This document shows, in pieces, positions 1-5,514 of a stretch of 7,242 bases of DNA (within the stretch, counting starts at the first letter, position 1; each line of letters opens with the position of its first letter). The notes beneath the pieces were generated by a model. It saw nothing but the letters and a program-made list of their open reading frames with translations. It searched no databases and was not told where the DNA came from. The stretch is from JBFKUL01 sp041635755. GTDB taxonomy: Bacteria; Pseudomonadota; Gammaproteobacteria; Burkholderiales; SG8-39. Position numbers and translations under genes: made by a program. The DNA lies in assembly GCA_041635755.1 (NCBI GenBank), contig JBFKUL010000150.1, forward strand, positions 1 to 7,242, written 5' to 3'.

Positions 1-39
1 GGAGACGTGCCGGCAATCTTGTTTTAGGAGCGACTCGTT

Positions 40-360
40 ATGTTCAAGCAAAGCTTAGTGGCCCTCGCCTGTGCTCTGGCGTATGGAACGGCGCTGGCGC
101 AAAACGTTCAACCTCAAGCAAGGCCATCCGCCCAACCCGCCCCGGCGGCCGTCACCGCACCGGCGAATGCGCCGACGCAGATCGCGGCGTCACATGAACC
201 AGCGGCACCAGGCGGCACCTCGACGGGCGCGACACCCACGACTGCCGCCGCGACCACCACGGCCGGCACCGGGGCGGTTGTTGGAATCGCGCTCGGCGTT
301 GCAGCAGTTGCCGCAGCGGGTGGAGGCGGCGGCTCGAGCTCAACCACCCACCACCAATAA
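40..360 (+). CDS. Small exported YjbE/GfcA-like Thr/Ala/Gly-rich protein
   Basis: This gene encodes a 106-residue protein. Residues 1-20 form a typical Sec signal peptide (Lys3, a hydrophobic core, then Ala-Leu-Ala before Gln21), so the product is exported. Residues 21-60 are rich in Pro, Ala and Gln, 60-77 in Thr and Ala, and 78-93 are a glycine-spaced hydrophobic stretch (GAVVGIALGVAAVAAA). A run of five Gly (94-98) and a Ser/Thr/His tail end the protein. This order (signal peptide, Thr-rich region, small hydrophobic segment, Gly/Ser/Thr tail) is that of E. coli YjbE and GfcA, the small first proteins of the yjbEFGH and gfc exopolysaccharide operons, whose exact role is unknown. An AGGAG at 26-30 lies 9 nt before the ATG. 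A YjbH-family gene lies about 5 kb to the right on the other strand. The assignment rests on composition and architecture, because low-complexity proteins give weak homology; the reading of the gene itself is secure. Confidence 0.75.
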   Translation: MFKQSLVALACALAYGTALAQNVQPQARPSAQPAPAAVTAPANAPTQIAASHEPAAPGGTSTGATPTTAAATTTAGTGAVVGIALGVAAVAAAGGGGGSSSTTHHQ

Positions 361-403
361 CTGCGGCGACCTCCCGTCCCCGCAGGCTTCACGCAACACC
401 CGC

Positions 404-431
404 ATGGGCCCCTCCGGGGCCCATTCGTTTT
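404..431 (+). terminator. Rho-independent terminator after the YjbE-like gene
   Basis: A perfect 9-bp stem (ATGGGCCCC at 404-412 with GGGGCCCAT at 416-424) encloses a TCC loop and is followed by TTCGTTTT. It starts 43 bp after the stop of the plus-strand gene and 12 bp beyond the stop of the convergent minus-strand FAH gene. The T-rich side faces the plus direction, so it mainly ends the YjbE-like transcript. The stem could also slow minus-strand transcription, but no T tract follows it on that side. The rest of 361-443 shows nothing else. Confidence 0.8.
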
Positions 432-443
432 GGGGCGCCAAGT

Positions 444-1499
444 TCAGTCCGCTTCGTTTTCGGTGTCGTTCCCAGTCGCGGCTTGAACGTCGCTTTCGCC
501 GCTGCTCGCACCCTTCTTCGTCACCGGCGCCACGCGCTGCTCGATCGCTCCGAAAATCGAGCGTCCTTCAGCATCGAGCATGTCAATTTTCACCGTGTCG
601 CCGAACTTGAGGAACGGCGTCTTGGGTTGACCGTGCTTGATGGTCTCGAGCGCGCGCTTTTCGGCGAGACACGCGCAGCCTGCGGCGCGCTCCTTGTTCG
701 ATACCGTGCCCGAGCCGACGATCGCGCCGGCGCCGAGCGGCCGGGTCTTGGCGGCATGCGCGATCAGCTGGCCGAAATGGAAGTTCATGTCCTTGCCCGC
801 GTTTGGGTGACCGAGCTCCTCGCCGTTCACATGCACGAGCAGCGGCAGGTGAAGCTTTCTGCCGTCCCAGGCTTCACCGAGCTCATCCGGCGTCACCGCC
901 ACCGGCGAGAATGCCGTCCACGCCTTCGAATTGAAGAACCCGAAGCCCTTGCCGAGCTCGGCGGGCACGAGGTTGCGTAGCGAGACGTCGTTCAGCAGCA
1001 TCACCAGCCGCACGTAGTTCGGCGCCTTGTCGCGCTCGACGCCCATCGGCACGTCGCCGGTGACCACCGCCACCTCGGCCTCGAGGTCGATGCCCCAGGC
1101 TTCGTCCGCGAGCACGATGTCGTCGCGCGCGCCGAGCATCGAGTCCGAGCCGCCCTGGTACATGAGCGGCTCCTTCTTGAACTCGGGCGGCATCTCGGCA
1201 CCGCGTGCCTTGCGCACCAGCTCGACGTGGTTCAGGTAAGCGCTGCCATCGGCCCACTGGTAGGCGCGCGGCAGCGGCGCCATCAGCTGTGCCACATCGA
1301 GCTCGAAAGCCCGATTCGAGGGTGCGTCGTTGAGCTGGTTGTAGAGCCGCTCGAGCTGCGGTGCGCAGTACTCCCAGTCGTCGAGCGCGGCCTGCAACGT
1401 CGGGGCGACGTGGTCAGCCTTCTCGGCGTTGGTGAGGTCACGCGAGACCACCAGCAAAGTGCCGTCGCGCGTGCCGTCCTTCAGAGTGGCGAGTTTCAT
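444..1499 (-). CDS. Fumarylacetoacetate hydrolase family protein
   Basis: This 351-residue protein belongs to the fumarylacetoacetase (FAH) superfamily. In the tyrosine pathway such enzymes cleave the carbon-carbon bond of 4-fumarylacetoacetate, giving fumarate and acetoacetate in the cytoplasm. The metal-binding acidic residues are visible as Glu140-x-Glu142 in GIDLEAEVAVV and Asp171 in LLNDVSLRN, with a third candidate at Asp119 in YQGGSDS. The family loop GSGTVSN is at 262-268. It is shorter than the roughly 420-residue eukaryotic-type FAH and matches the shorter bacterial branch. The ATG at 1499 is preceded by CAGGTCAG, an acceptable ribosome site. Residues from about 327 to the end form a Ser/Glu/Asp-rich tail that looks disordered and outside the fold. 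Homogentisate dioxygenase lies on the same strand 1.3 kb away, which supports a tyrosine-catabolism role over the other FAH-fold activities (decarboxylases, isomerases, acylpyruvases). The family is secure; the exact substrate is inferred from context. Confidence 0.9.
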   Translation of the reverse strand: MKLATLKDGTRDGTLLVVSRDLTNAEKADHVAPTLQAALDDWEYCAPQLERLYNQLNDAPSNRAFELDVAQLMAPLPRAYQWADGSAYLNHVELVRKARGAEMPPEFKKEPLMYQGGSDSMLGARDDIVLADEAWGIDLEAEVAVVTGDVPMGVERDKAPNYVRLVMLLNDVSLRNLVPAELGKGFGFFNSKAWTAFSPVAVTPDELGEAWDGRKLHLPLLVHVNGEELGHPNAGKDMNFHFGQLIAHAAKTRPLGAGAIVGSGTVSNKERAAGCACLAEKRALETIKHGQPKTPFLKFGDTVKIDMLDAEGRSIFGAIEQRVAPVTKKGASSGESDVQAATGNDTENEAD

Positions 1500-1611
1500 C
1501 TGACCTGGATCAAGGGAAGGAGCGAATTATCCCAGAACCGGCGCCCGCCTGCGCCTCGCGCGTGCGCGCTTCGACTATCATTTCGCCACTCGAACCGTGG
1601 AAAGGCGCCCC
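1500..1611. promoter_or_regulatory. Divergent intergenic region between FAH and acyl-CoA dehydrogenase genes
   Basis: These 112 bp separate two divergently transcribed genes and must hold the promoter of at least one of them. On the minus strand, GATAAT (complement of 1526-1531) lies about 27 nt from the FAH start and could be its -10 box. On the plus strand, TATCAT at 1576-1581 lies 30 nt before the dehydrogenase ATG. Neither has a convincing -35 hexamer at 16-18 bp. The middle part (about 1535-1570) is a GC-rich stretch with runs of GCGC and no clear operator. Promoter placement is tentative. Confidence 0.35.
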
Positions 1612-2757
1612 ATGATCCCGCGCACGCTCTTCAGTCCCGAGCACGACACCTTCCGTGACAGCGTGCGCCGCTTCATGGAGGCCGAGGTCGTCCCCAACGA
1701 CGAGCGCTGGAACGAACAGGGCTACGTCGATCGCGAGGTGTGGAAGAAAGCCGGCGCGAACGGATTCCTCTGCGCCAGCATGCCCGAGGAATACGGCGGC
1801 TCGGGCGCCGACAAGCTCTACAGCGTGGTGCTGATGGAAGAGCAGGCGCGGGCGAACTGCTCCTCGCTCGGCTTCGGGCTGCACTCCGAAATCGTCGCGC
1901 CGTATCTGCTGCACTATGGCAGCGATGCACTGAAGAAGAAGTACCTGCCGAAGATGGCTTCGGGTGAATGGATTGCGGCGATCGCCATGAGCGAACCCGC
2001 TGCCGGCTCCGACCTGCAGGGGGTGAAGACGAGCGCAGTCAAGAAAGGCGATCGCTACATCGTCAGCGGCTCGAAAACCTTCATTACCAACGGCTGGCAC
2101 GCGGACCTCGTCATCGTGGTGGCGAAGACCGACCCGGCGAAGGGCGCCAAGGGTACGAGCCTCATCATCGTGGATGGCTCGATGAAGGGGTTTTCCAAGG
2201 GCCAGCGCTTGAAGAAGGTGGGCCTCAAGGGCCAGGACACCGCAGAGCTTTTCTTCGACAACGTGGAAGTGCCCGCCGAGAACCTGCTCGGGCAGGAGAA
2301 CAACGGTTTCGTCTACCTGATGCAGGAGCTGCCCTGGGAGCGGCTGCAGATCGCCATCGCCGCGGTGTCGAAATGCGAGGCCGCGATCGGCTGGACGAGC
2401 GACTACGTGCGCGAGCGCAAGGCCTTCGGCAAGCCGGTGGCGAGTTTCCAGAACACGCGCTTCAAGCTCGCCGAGCTCGCCACCGAGACGCAGATCGCAC
2501 GCGTGTTCGTCGACAAGTGCATCGAGCTGCTGCTCGCCGGCAAGCTCGACACCGCGACGGCCTCGATGGCCAAGTACTGGGCGACCGACCTCGAGTGCAA
2601 GCTGATCGACGAGTGCGTGCAGCTGCACGGCGGATACGGCTACATGTGGGAGTACCCGATCGCGCGCGCCTGGGTCGATGCGCGGGTGCAGCGGATCTAC
2701 GGCGGCACCAACGAGATCATGAAGGAGCTGATCAGCCGCTCGATCGGGCTCGGCTAG
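1612..2757 (+). CDS. Acyl-CoA dehydrogenase, LCAD/isovaleryl-CoA type
   Basis: This 381-residue flavoenzyme should oxidise an acyl-CoA to the trans-2-enoyl-CoA using FAD and pass electrons to electron transfer flavoprotein. The usual layout is present: N-terminal helical domain (1-120), middle beta domain with the flavin-contact motif AMSEPAAGSD (126-135) and GSKTFITNG (153-161), and C-terminal helical domain with RERKAFGKP (267-275) and QLHGGYGY (337-344). The position of the common catalytic Glu (IYEGT in short and medium chain enzymes) is Gly364 in RIYGGTNEI. Glu243 in LPWERLQIA sits where long-chain and isovaleryl-CoA dehydrogenases carry their base, so the enzyme belongs to that subgroup. 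The ATG at 1612 is preferred because GGAAAGG lies just upstream; a GTG at 1597 would place that site inside the gene. The length is normal. The chain-length preference cannot be told from sequence. It is transcribed alone, divergent from FAH and convergent with hmgA. Confidence 0.93.
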   Translation: MIPRTLFSPEHDTFRDSVRRFMEAEVVPNDERWNEQGYVDREVWKKAGANGFLCASMPEEYGGSGADKLYSVVLMEEQARANCSSLGFGLHSEIVAPYLLHYGSDALKKKYLPKMASGEWIAAIAMSEPAAGSDLQGVKTSAVKKGDRYIVSGSKTFITNGWHADLVIVVAKTDPAKGAKGTSLIIVDGSMKGFSKGQRLKKVGLKGQDTAELFFDNVEVPAENLLGQENNGFVYLMQELPWERLQIAIAAVSKCEAAIGWTSDYVRERKAFGKPVASFQNTRFKLAELATETQIARVFVDKCIELLLAGKLDTATASMAKYWATDLECKLIDECVQLHGGYGYMWEYPIARAWVDARVQRIYGGTNEIMKELISRSIGLG

Positions 2758-2758
2758 A

Positions 2759-2780
2759 AAACCGGGGACGGACCCGGTTT
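2759..2780 (+). terminator. Hairpin directly after the acyl-CoA dehydrogenase stop
   Basis: A perfect 8-bp stem, AAACCGGG (2759-2766) with CCCGGTTT (2773-2780), has a 6-nt loop and starts 2 nt after the TAG stop. The 3' side gives a short T run (TTTCCTCC), and A residues on the 5' side give U residues when read on the minus strand. It could therefore work as a weak terminator for both convergent genes. It is also one arm of a larger inverted repeat, so its role may be that of a repeat element instead. Confidence 0.5.
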
Positions 2781-2831
2781 CCTCCCGCTAACCCAGCGAA
2801 AAACACGAATATTGTCGAGGGTCTGTCCCCG
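2763..2831. repeat. Imperfect inverted repeat, REP-like element
   Basis: CGGGGACGGACCC at 2763-2775 is the inverted copy of GGGTCTGTCCCCG at 2819-2831, 13 bp with one mismatch that becomes a G:U pair in RNA. A 43-bp AT-richer spacer lies between. The core GGGTCTGTCCCC is a motif I recall as a dispersed extragenic palindrome in proteobacterial genomes, often linked with REP-associated tyrosine transposases; that is recollection, not a search result. The location between two convergent gene ends fits this type of element. No transposase gene is present here. Confidence 0.5.
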
Positions 2832-2841
2832 ATTCTCGCTG

Positions 2842-4179
2842 CTACTTCGTGCTGAACTGGTTTCTGAACCCGTCCCAGACCTTGTCGTAACCCTTCTGCA
2901 GCTGCGGCGACTTGAGCGCGTGCTCGGTGGGGCGGAACACGTAGCGGGATTCCCACATGAAGGCGAGCGTGTTCTCGATCTTCGTGGGCTTGAGCTCGGC
3001 CTTGCTCGCCTTGTCGAAAGTCGCGACATCCGGTCCATGCGCCGACATGCAGTTGTGCAGCGACACGCCGCCCGGCAAGAAGCCCTCGGCCTTGGCGTCG
3101 TAGACGCCGTGCACCAGCCCCATCAGCTCGCTCATGACGTTGCGGTGGAACCACGGCGGGCGGAAGGTGTGCTCGGCCACCGCCCAGCGCGGCGGAAAAA
3201 TGACGAAGTCGCAGTTCGCAACGCCTGGCTGTCCGGAAGGCGAAGTGAGAACGGTAAAGATCGATGGATCGGCGTGATCGACGGTCACGGTGTTCACCGC
3301 CATGAAACGCGCGAGATCGTACTTGTACGGCGCATAGCGCCCGTGCCAGGCGACGACATCCAGAGGTGAGTGGTCGTAGCTCGAGGCCCACAGAGCGCCC
3401 ATGAACTTGTTGACCACCTCGCACTTCACGTCCTTCTCTTCGAACGCCGCGCAAGGCGTGAGGAAGTCGCGTGGCTGTGCAAGGCCCTGTGCGCCGATCG
3501 GCCCGAGCTCGGGCAGTCGGAAGGGCGCGCCATAGTTCTCGCACACGTAGCCGCGCGCCTCGGACTCCAGCAGCTCGACCTTGAACTTCATGCCGCGCGG
3601 CACCACCGCGATCTCGCCGGGGGCGACCGAGAGCTTGCCGAACTCGGTGAAAAGCAGCAGCTCGCCGTGCTGCGGCACGAGCATCAGCTCGCCGTCGCAA
3701 TCCATGAGGTAGCGCTCCGCCATCGAGCGGTTGGCGGCATACAGGTGCACCGCGATGCCGGACTGCGAAGCGGCATCGCCGCTTCCTGCGTAGGTGACGA
3801 GGCCCGCCAGGAAATCGGTGGGCTTCGAGGGCATCGGCAGCGGATCCCAGCGCAGCCGATTCGGCGGCGTCTCAGCTTCCACAAACGGACCGGAGCGGAC
3901 CAGTCCGTTATCGATGCGCTTGTACGGGGCATGCATGGCCGAAGGCCGCATGCGGTAGAGCCAGCTCGAAAGATTCTCGTGGCGCGGCGCGGTGAACGCG
4001 GTGCCCGAGAGCACCTCGGCGTACAGGCCCTTGGGTGCCCGCTGGGGCGAGTTCTGCCCGACGGGCAGCGCGCCGGGAACCGCTTCGGTGGCGAACTGGT
4101 TGCCGAAACCGCTCTGGTACTCGAGCACCGGGCGCGCGGCGTTCTTCGGCGTGGTGCGGGCGGGGGCGGTGATGATCAT
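2842..4179 (-). CDS. hmgA: Homogentisate 1,2-dioxygenase
   Basis: This 445-residue cytoplasmic iron(II) enzyme opens the ring of homogentisate with O2, giving 4-maleylacetoacetate, the committed ring-cleavage step of phenylalanine and tyrosine breakdown. The family signature runs through the protein: YQSGFGNQF (21-29), SSWLYRMRPS (71-80), NKFMGALWASSYDHSPLDVV (257-276) and FPPRW (328-332). The iron ligands are His345 and Glu351 in FHRNVMSELMG and His381 in SAHGPD. His302 in DHADPS matches the catalytic base. Spacing between these residues equals that of Pseudomonas putida HmgA (288, 331, 337, 367) with a constant shift of 14, which fits a slightly longer N-terminus. The ATG at 4179 has a strong AAGGAGG 4 nt upstream. 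The gene is complete and appears monocistronic: the next gene downstream is convergent, and the gene upstream on the same strand belongs to an unrelated envelope group. Maleylacetoacetate isomerase is not in the window. Confidence 0.98.
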   Translation of the reverse strand: MIITAPARTTPKNAARPVLEYQSGFGNQFATEAVPGALPVGQNSPQRAPKGLYAEVLSGTAFTAPRHENLSSWLYRMRPSAMHAPYKRIDNGLVRSGPFVEAETPPNRLRWDPLPMPSKPTDFLAGLVTYAGSGDAASQSGIAVHLYAANRSMAERYLMDCDGELMLVPQHGELLLFTEFGKLSVAPGEIAVVPRGMKFKVELLESEARGYVCENYGAPFRLPELGPIGAQGLAQPRDFLTPCAAFEEKDVKCEVVNKFMGALWASSYDHSPLDVVAWHGRYAPYKYDLARFMAVNTVTVDHADPSIFTVLTSPSGQPGVANCDFVIFPPRWAVAEHTFRPPWFHRNVMSELMGLVHGVYDAKAEGFLPGGVSLHNCMSAHGPDVATFDKASKAELKPTKIENTLAFMWESRYVFRPTEHALKSPQLQKGYDKVWDGFRNQFSTK

Positions 4180-4236
4180 CGAGCCTCCTTGAAGGATGGC
4201 TCTATTCTAAACGGGGTACGCTGCCAATTCGCGAAG
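4180..4236 (-). promoter_or_regulatory. Upstream region of hmgA: ribosome site and possible promoter
   Basis: On the minus strand this 57-bp gap holds AAGGAGG (complement of 4184-4190), a near-ideal ribosome site for hmgA. TAGAAT (complement of 4204-4209) is a good -10 candidate about 25 nt from the start codon. The best -35-like hexamer, TTGGCA, is only 12 bp away, so the promoter is not convincing. An 8-bp palindrome TTCGCGAA (4228-4235) lies upstream of these and is a possible but unproven operator. Confidence 0.35.
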
Positions 4237-4686
4237 CTATCCCGCTGCCGCGCCGCGCGGATAGATGCATGCCGCCGACTGGTATCCGCGCCTGGTCATG
4301 TCCACGGCGATCTGGTCGCACACGGCGCGCGCTTTCTCGCTAGGGCCTTCGACTTTCATATGCAGTCCGGGCGAGACCACCATGTAGTACGCCTCGCCGT
4401 TGCCCTTTGAAAGCGCGAGCTCTGTGCCGTTGAGCTCCCGCTCGCAGCGCGCGTAGAGCACCGTGCAGTCCTTGCACGCGCCCTTAACCGGGTCGAGAAA
4501 ACGGTTGTTCGCCGCGCCGCAGGCACTGCGCGCATCCCGAACCGTTTGTACGATGGTGTAAGTGAAACCATCCGGGGTAGTCACGCGCGCCACCGGGTAA
4601 TAGCTCTGCGCCTCGACGTGTAGATGCGCGATTACTCCCGCCACGGCGAGCAGCACGACGATCAGGACCGCCTGCCTGTACTTCAG
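4237..4686 (-). CDS. Small exported six-cysteine protein, unrecognised
   Basis: I do not recognise a named family. From the chosen start the product is 149 residues: (M)KYRQ, a hydrophobic segment at about 6-19, then a soluble domain, so it is a secreted or membrane-anchored periplasmic protein. Six cysteines (56, 71, 74, 81, 123, 140), including CxxC at 71-74, suggest three disulfides. The CTG at 4686 is chosen because GGGAGGGG (complement of 4693-4700) lies 6 nt upstream and because it gives a normal signal-type N-terminus with two basic residues. The frame is open further up to a GTG at 4770, 3 nt after the stop of the MORN gene. That version (177 residues) adds 28 residues with no domain look and a seventh Cys, has a poor ribosome site, and runs through a hairpin. 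A TTG at 4707 is a third option. It lies on the same strand downstream of the MORN and YjbH-PAP2 genes, so it may share an envelope role. Confidence 0.75.
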   Translation of the reverse strand: MKYRQAVLIVVLLAVAGVIAHLHVEAQSYYPVARVTTPDGFTYTIVQTVRDARSACGAANNRFLDPVKGACKDCTVLYARCERELNGTELALSKGNGEAYYMVVSPGLHMKVEGPSEKARAVCDQIAVDMTRRGYQSAACIYPRGAAAG

Positions 4687-4692
4687 GGACTT

Positions 4693-4700
4693 CCCCTCCC
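4693..4700 (-). promoter_or_regulatory. Ribosome site that decides the start of the six-cysteine protein
   Basis: On the minus strand GGGAGGGG is followed by AAGTCC and then CTG in the reading frame. No ATG, GTG or TTG lies at a suitable distance downstream of this strong site. This makes CTG at 4686 the best candidate initiation codon, against the more conventional but poorly served GTG at 4770. Confidence 0.55.
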
Positions 4701-4704
4701 AACG

Positions 4705-4730
4705 CAAATGAAACCCGCCTTTGCGGCAGG
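4705..4730 (-). terminator. Weak hairpin terminator between MORN gene and six-cysteine gene
   Basis: Read on the minus strand, CCTGCC, loop GCAAA and GGCGGG form a 6-bp stem (one G:U pair) followed by TTTCATTT. It lies 43 bp after the stop of the MORN gene. It could end or attenuate the YjbH-PAP2/MORN transcript before the next gene. The stem is short and the T tract is broken, so read-through is likely. Confidence 0.4.
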
Positions 4731-4773
4731 AATCAAGATATTGGGCCGCGTGCCCGGGTTGTCCCGCCACTTC

Positions 4774-5514
4774 TTACAGACAGGGGGTCCACTCGGTGGG
4801 GTCGTCCCAGAGCACCTCGCCGCGGCGGATTCCTACCCCGCGGATCATGTGCCCGTATCTGCCCGGATTCTCGATCCGCACCCCGACCTGGGCTTCGTTC
4901 ACCGCCGCGACCACGCCGTCAATCCATTCGTGGTTCGCGATCCCCATCTGCATGCGCCGGCACACCTTCTGCCCAATCTTCTTCACCGCCGTTCGCGCCT
5001 CCTGCTCGGACGTGGCGCGGGCCGCCATCATCGGCGTGGGCGGCCCGGTAATGACGTCGTTCTCCCAGGTCCCGGAGTACACATCGCCGCTTGCCCAACG
5101 ATAAACGCCAAAGCCGTGCCTGCGATCAGCTCGGTACGCGCCTTCGTACGATTCGCCTTGCCAGGCCCCCCGGCCCCAGACGTACTTTCCGGTGCCGTGC
5201 TTGAAGTCGTCGGCAAACTCGCCCTCGTAGCGATCGCCGTTCGGCCAGGTCTTTACCCCGCGGCCGTGTTTCTTGCCCGCCTTGAATTGGCCGCTGTAAT
5301 CGGCGATCCCGCTCGAGATTCCCGTGCCTTCGGCGAGCCCGTTCTTGCATGGCCCGGAATAAGCGCCCTGCAGCTCCGGATCGAGCACCTTGCAATTCTC
5401 AGCCGCAAACGCGCGGGGCGTGCCGACCGCAAGCGCAAACACGGCGGCGAGCGCCCACCCCATGCTTTCCCGCGATGAAAGGCCATCGCTCCACCAGAAA
5501 CGAGTGTTCGTCAT
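4774..5514 (-). CDS. Exported MORN-repeat protein
   Basis: This 246-residue protein has an N-terminal signal peptide: a hydrophobic core at 18-31 and a likely cleavage after Ala-Phe-Ala (35-37). It should be periplasmic or surface-exposed. Residues 50-157 carry MORN repeats (pattern YxGxxxxGxxxGxGxxxxxxGxxY): a degenerate unit near 52, clear units starting at Tyr73, Tyr96 and Tyr123, and a partial one at Tyr146. MORN repeats bind lipids or proteins in eukaryotes; in bacterial exported proteins their partner is unknown. The C-terminal part (about 165-246) is a separate small domain with Cys185 and Cys245 that I cannot name. The ATG at 5514 overlaps the stop of the YjbH-PAP2 gene as ATGA, with GGTGA 4 nt upstream, so translation is probably coupled. 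An ATG at 5526 (AGGA upstream) would add four residues, and an ATG at 5463 would give a shorter signal peptide. It likely acts with the upstream envelope protein. Confidence 0.88.
   Translation of the reverse strand: MTNTRFWWSDGLSSRESMGWALAAVFALAVGTPRAFAAENCKVLDPELQGAYSGPCKNGLAEGTGISSGIADYSGQFKAGKKHGRGVKTWPNGDRYEGEFADDFKHGTGKYVWGRGAWQGESYEGAYRADRRHGFGVYRWASGDVYSGTWENDVITGPPTPMMAARATSEQEARTAVKKIGQKVCRRMQMGIANHEWIDGVVAAVNEAQVGVRIENPGRYGHMIRGVGIRRGEVLWDDPTEWTPCL

Noticed and set aside
1..39. Promoter for the YjbE-like gene
   Set aside because: Only 39 bases precede the gene. No -10/-35 pair or GG-N10-GC sigma-54 element could be recognised in them.
71..610. Plus-strand 179-codon frame overlapping the YjbE-like gene and the FAH 3' end
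   Set aside because: It is Arg/Pro-rich with no domain look, and crosses a strong terminator. The overlapping 40-360 frame has a signal peptide and ribosome site.
1510..2628. Minus-strand 372-codon frame opposite the acyl-CoA dehydrogenase
   Set aside because: It is the antisense shadow of a well-supported gene, a common artefact in GC-rich DNA; its His/Leu/Arg/Ala-rich sequence has no recognisable motif.
4200..4236. TTGGCA and TAGAAT as a sigma-70 promoter for hmgA
   Set aside because: The spacing is about 12 bp, too short for a standard promoter; only the -10 candidate is kept, at low confidence.
3370..4410. Plus-strand 346-codon frame opposite hmgA
   Set aside because: It is the antisense shadow of hmgA, which has all iron ligands; the frame has no ribosome site or domain.
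4687..4770. N-terminal 28-codon extension of the six-cysteine protein from GTG at 4770
   Set aside because: It has a poor ribosome site, contains a hairpin, has no signal-like character, and is followed by a much better initiation region at 4686. Kept as an alternative only.
4624..5478. Plus-strand 284-codon frame opposite the MORN gene
   Set aside because: It is low-complexity Arg/Ala/Pro-rich and antisense to a gene with a clear repeat pattern and signal peptide.
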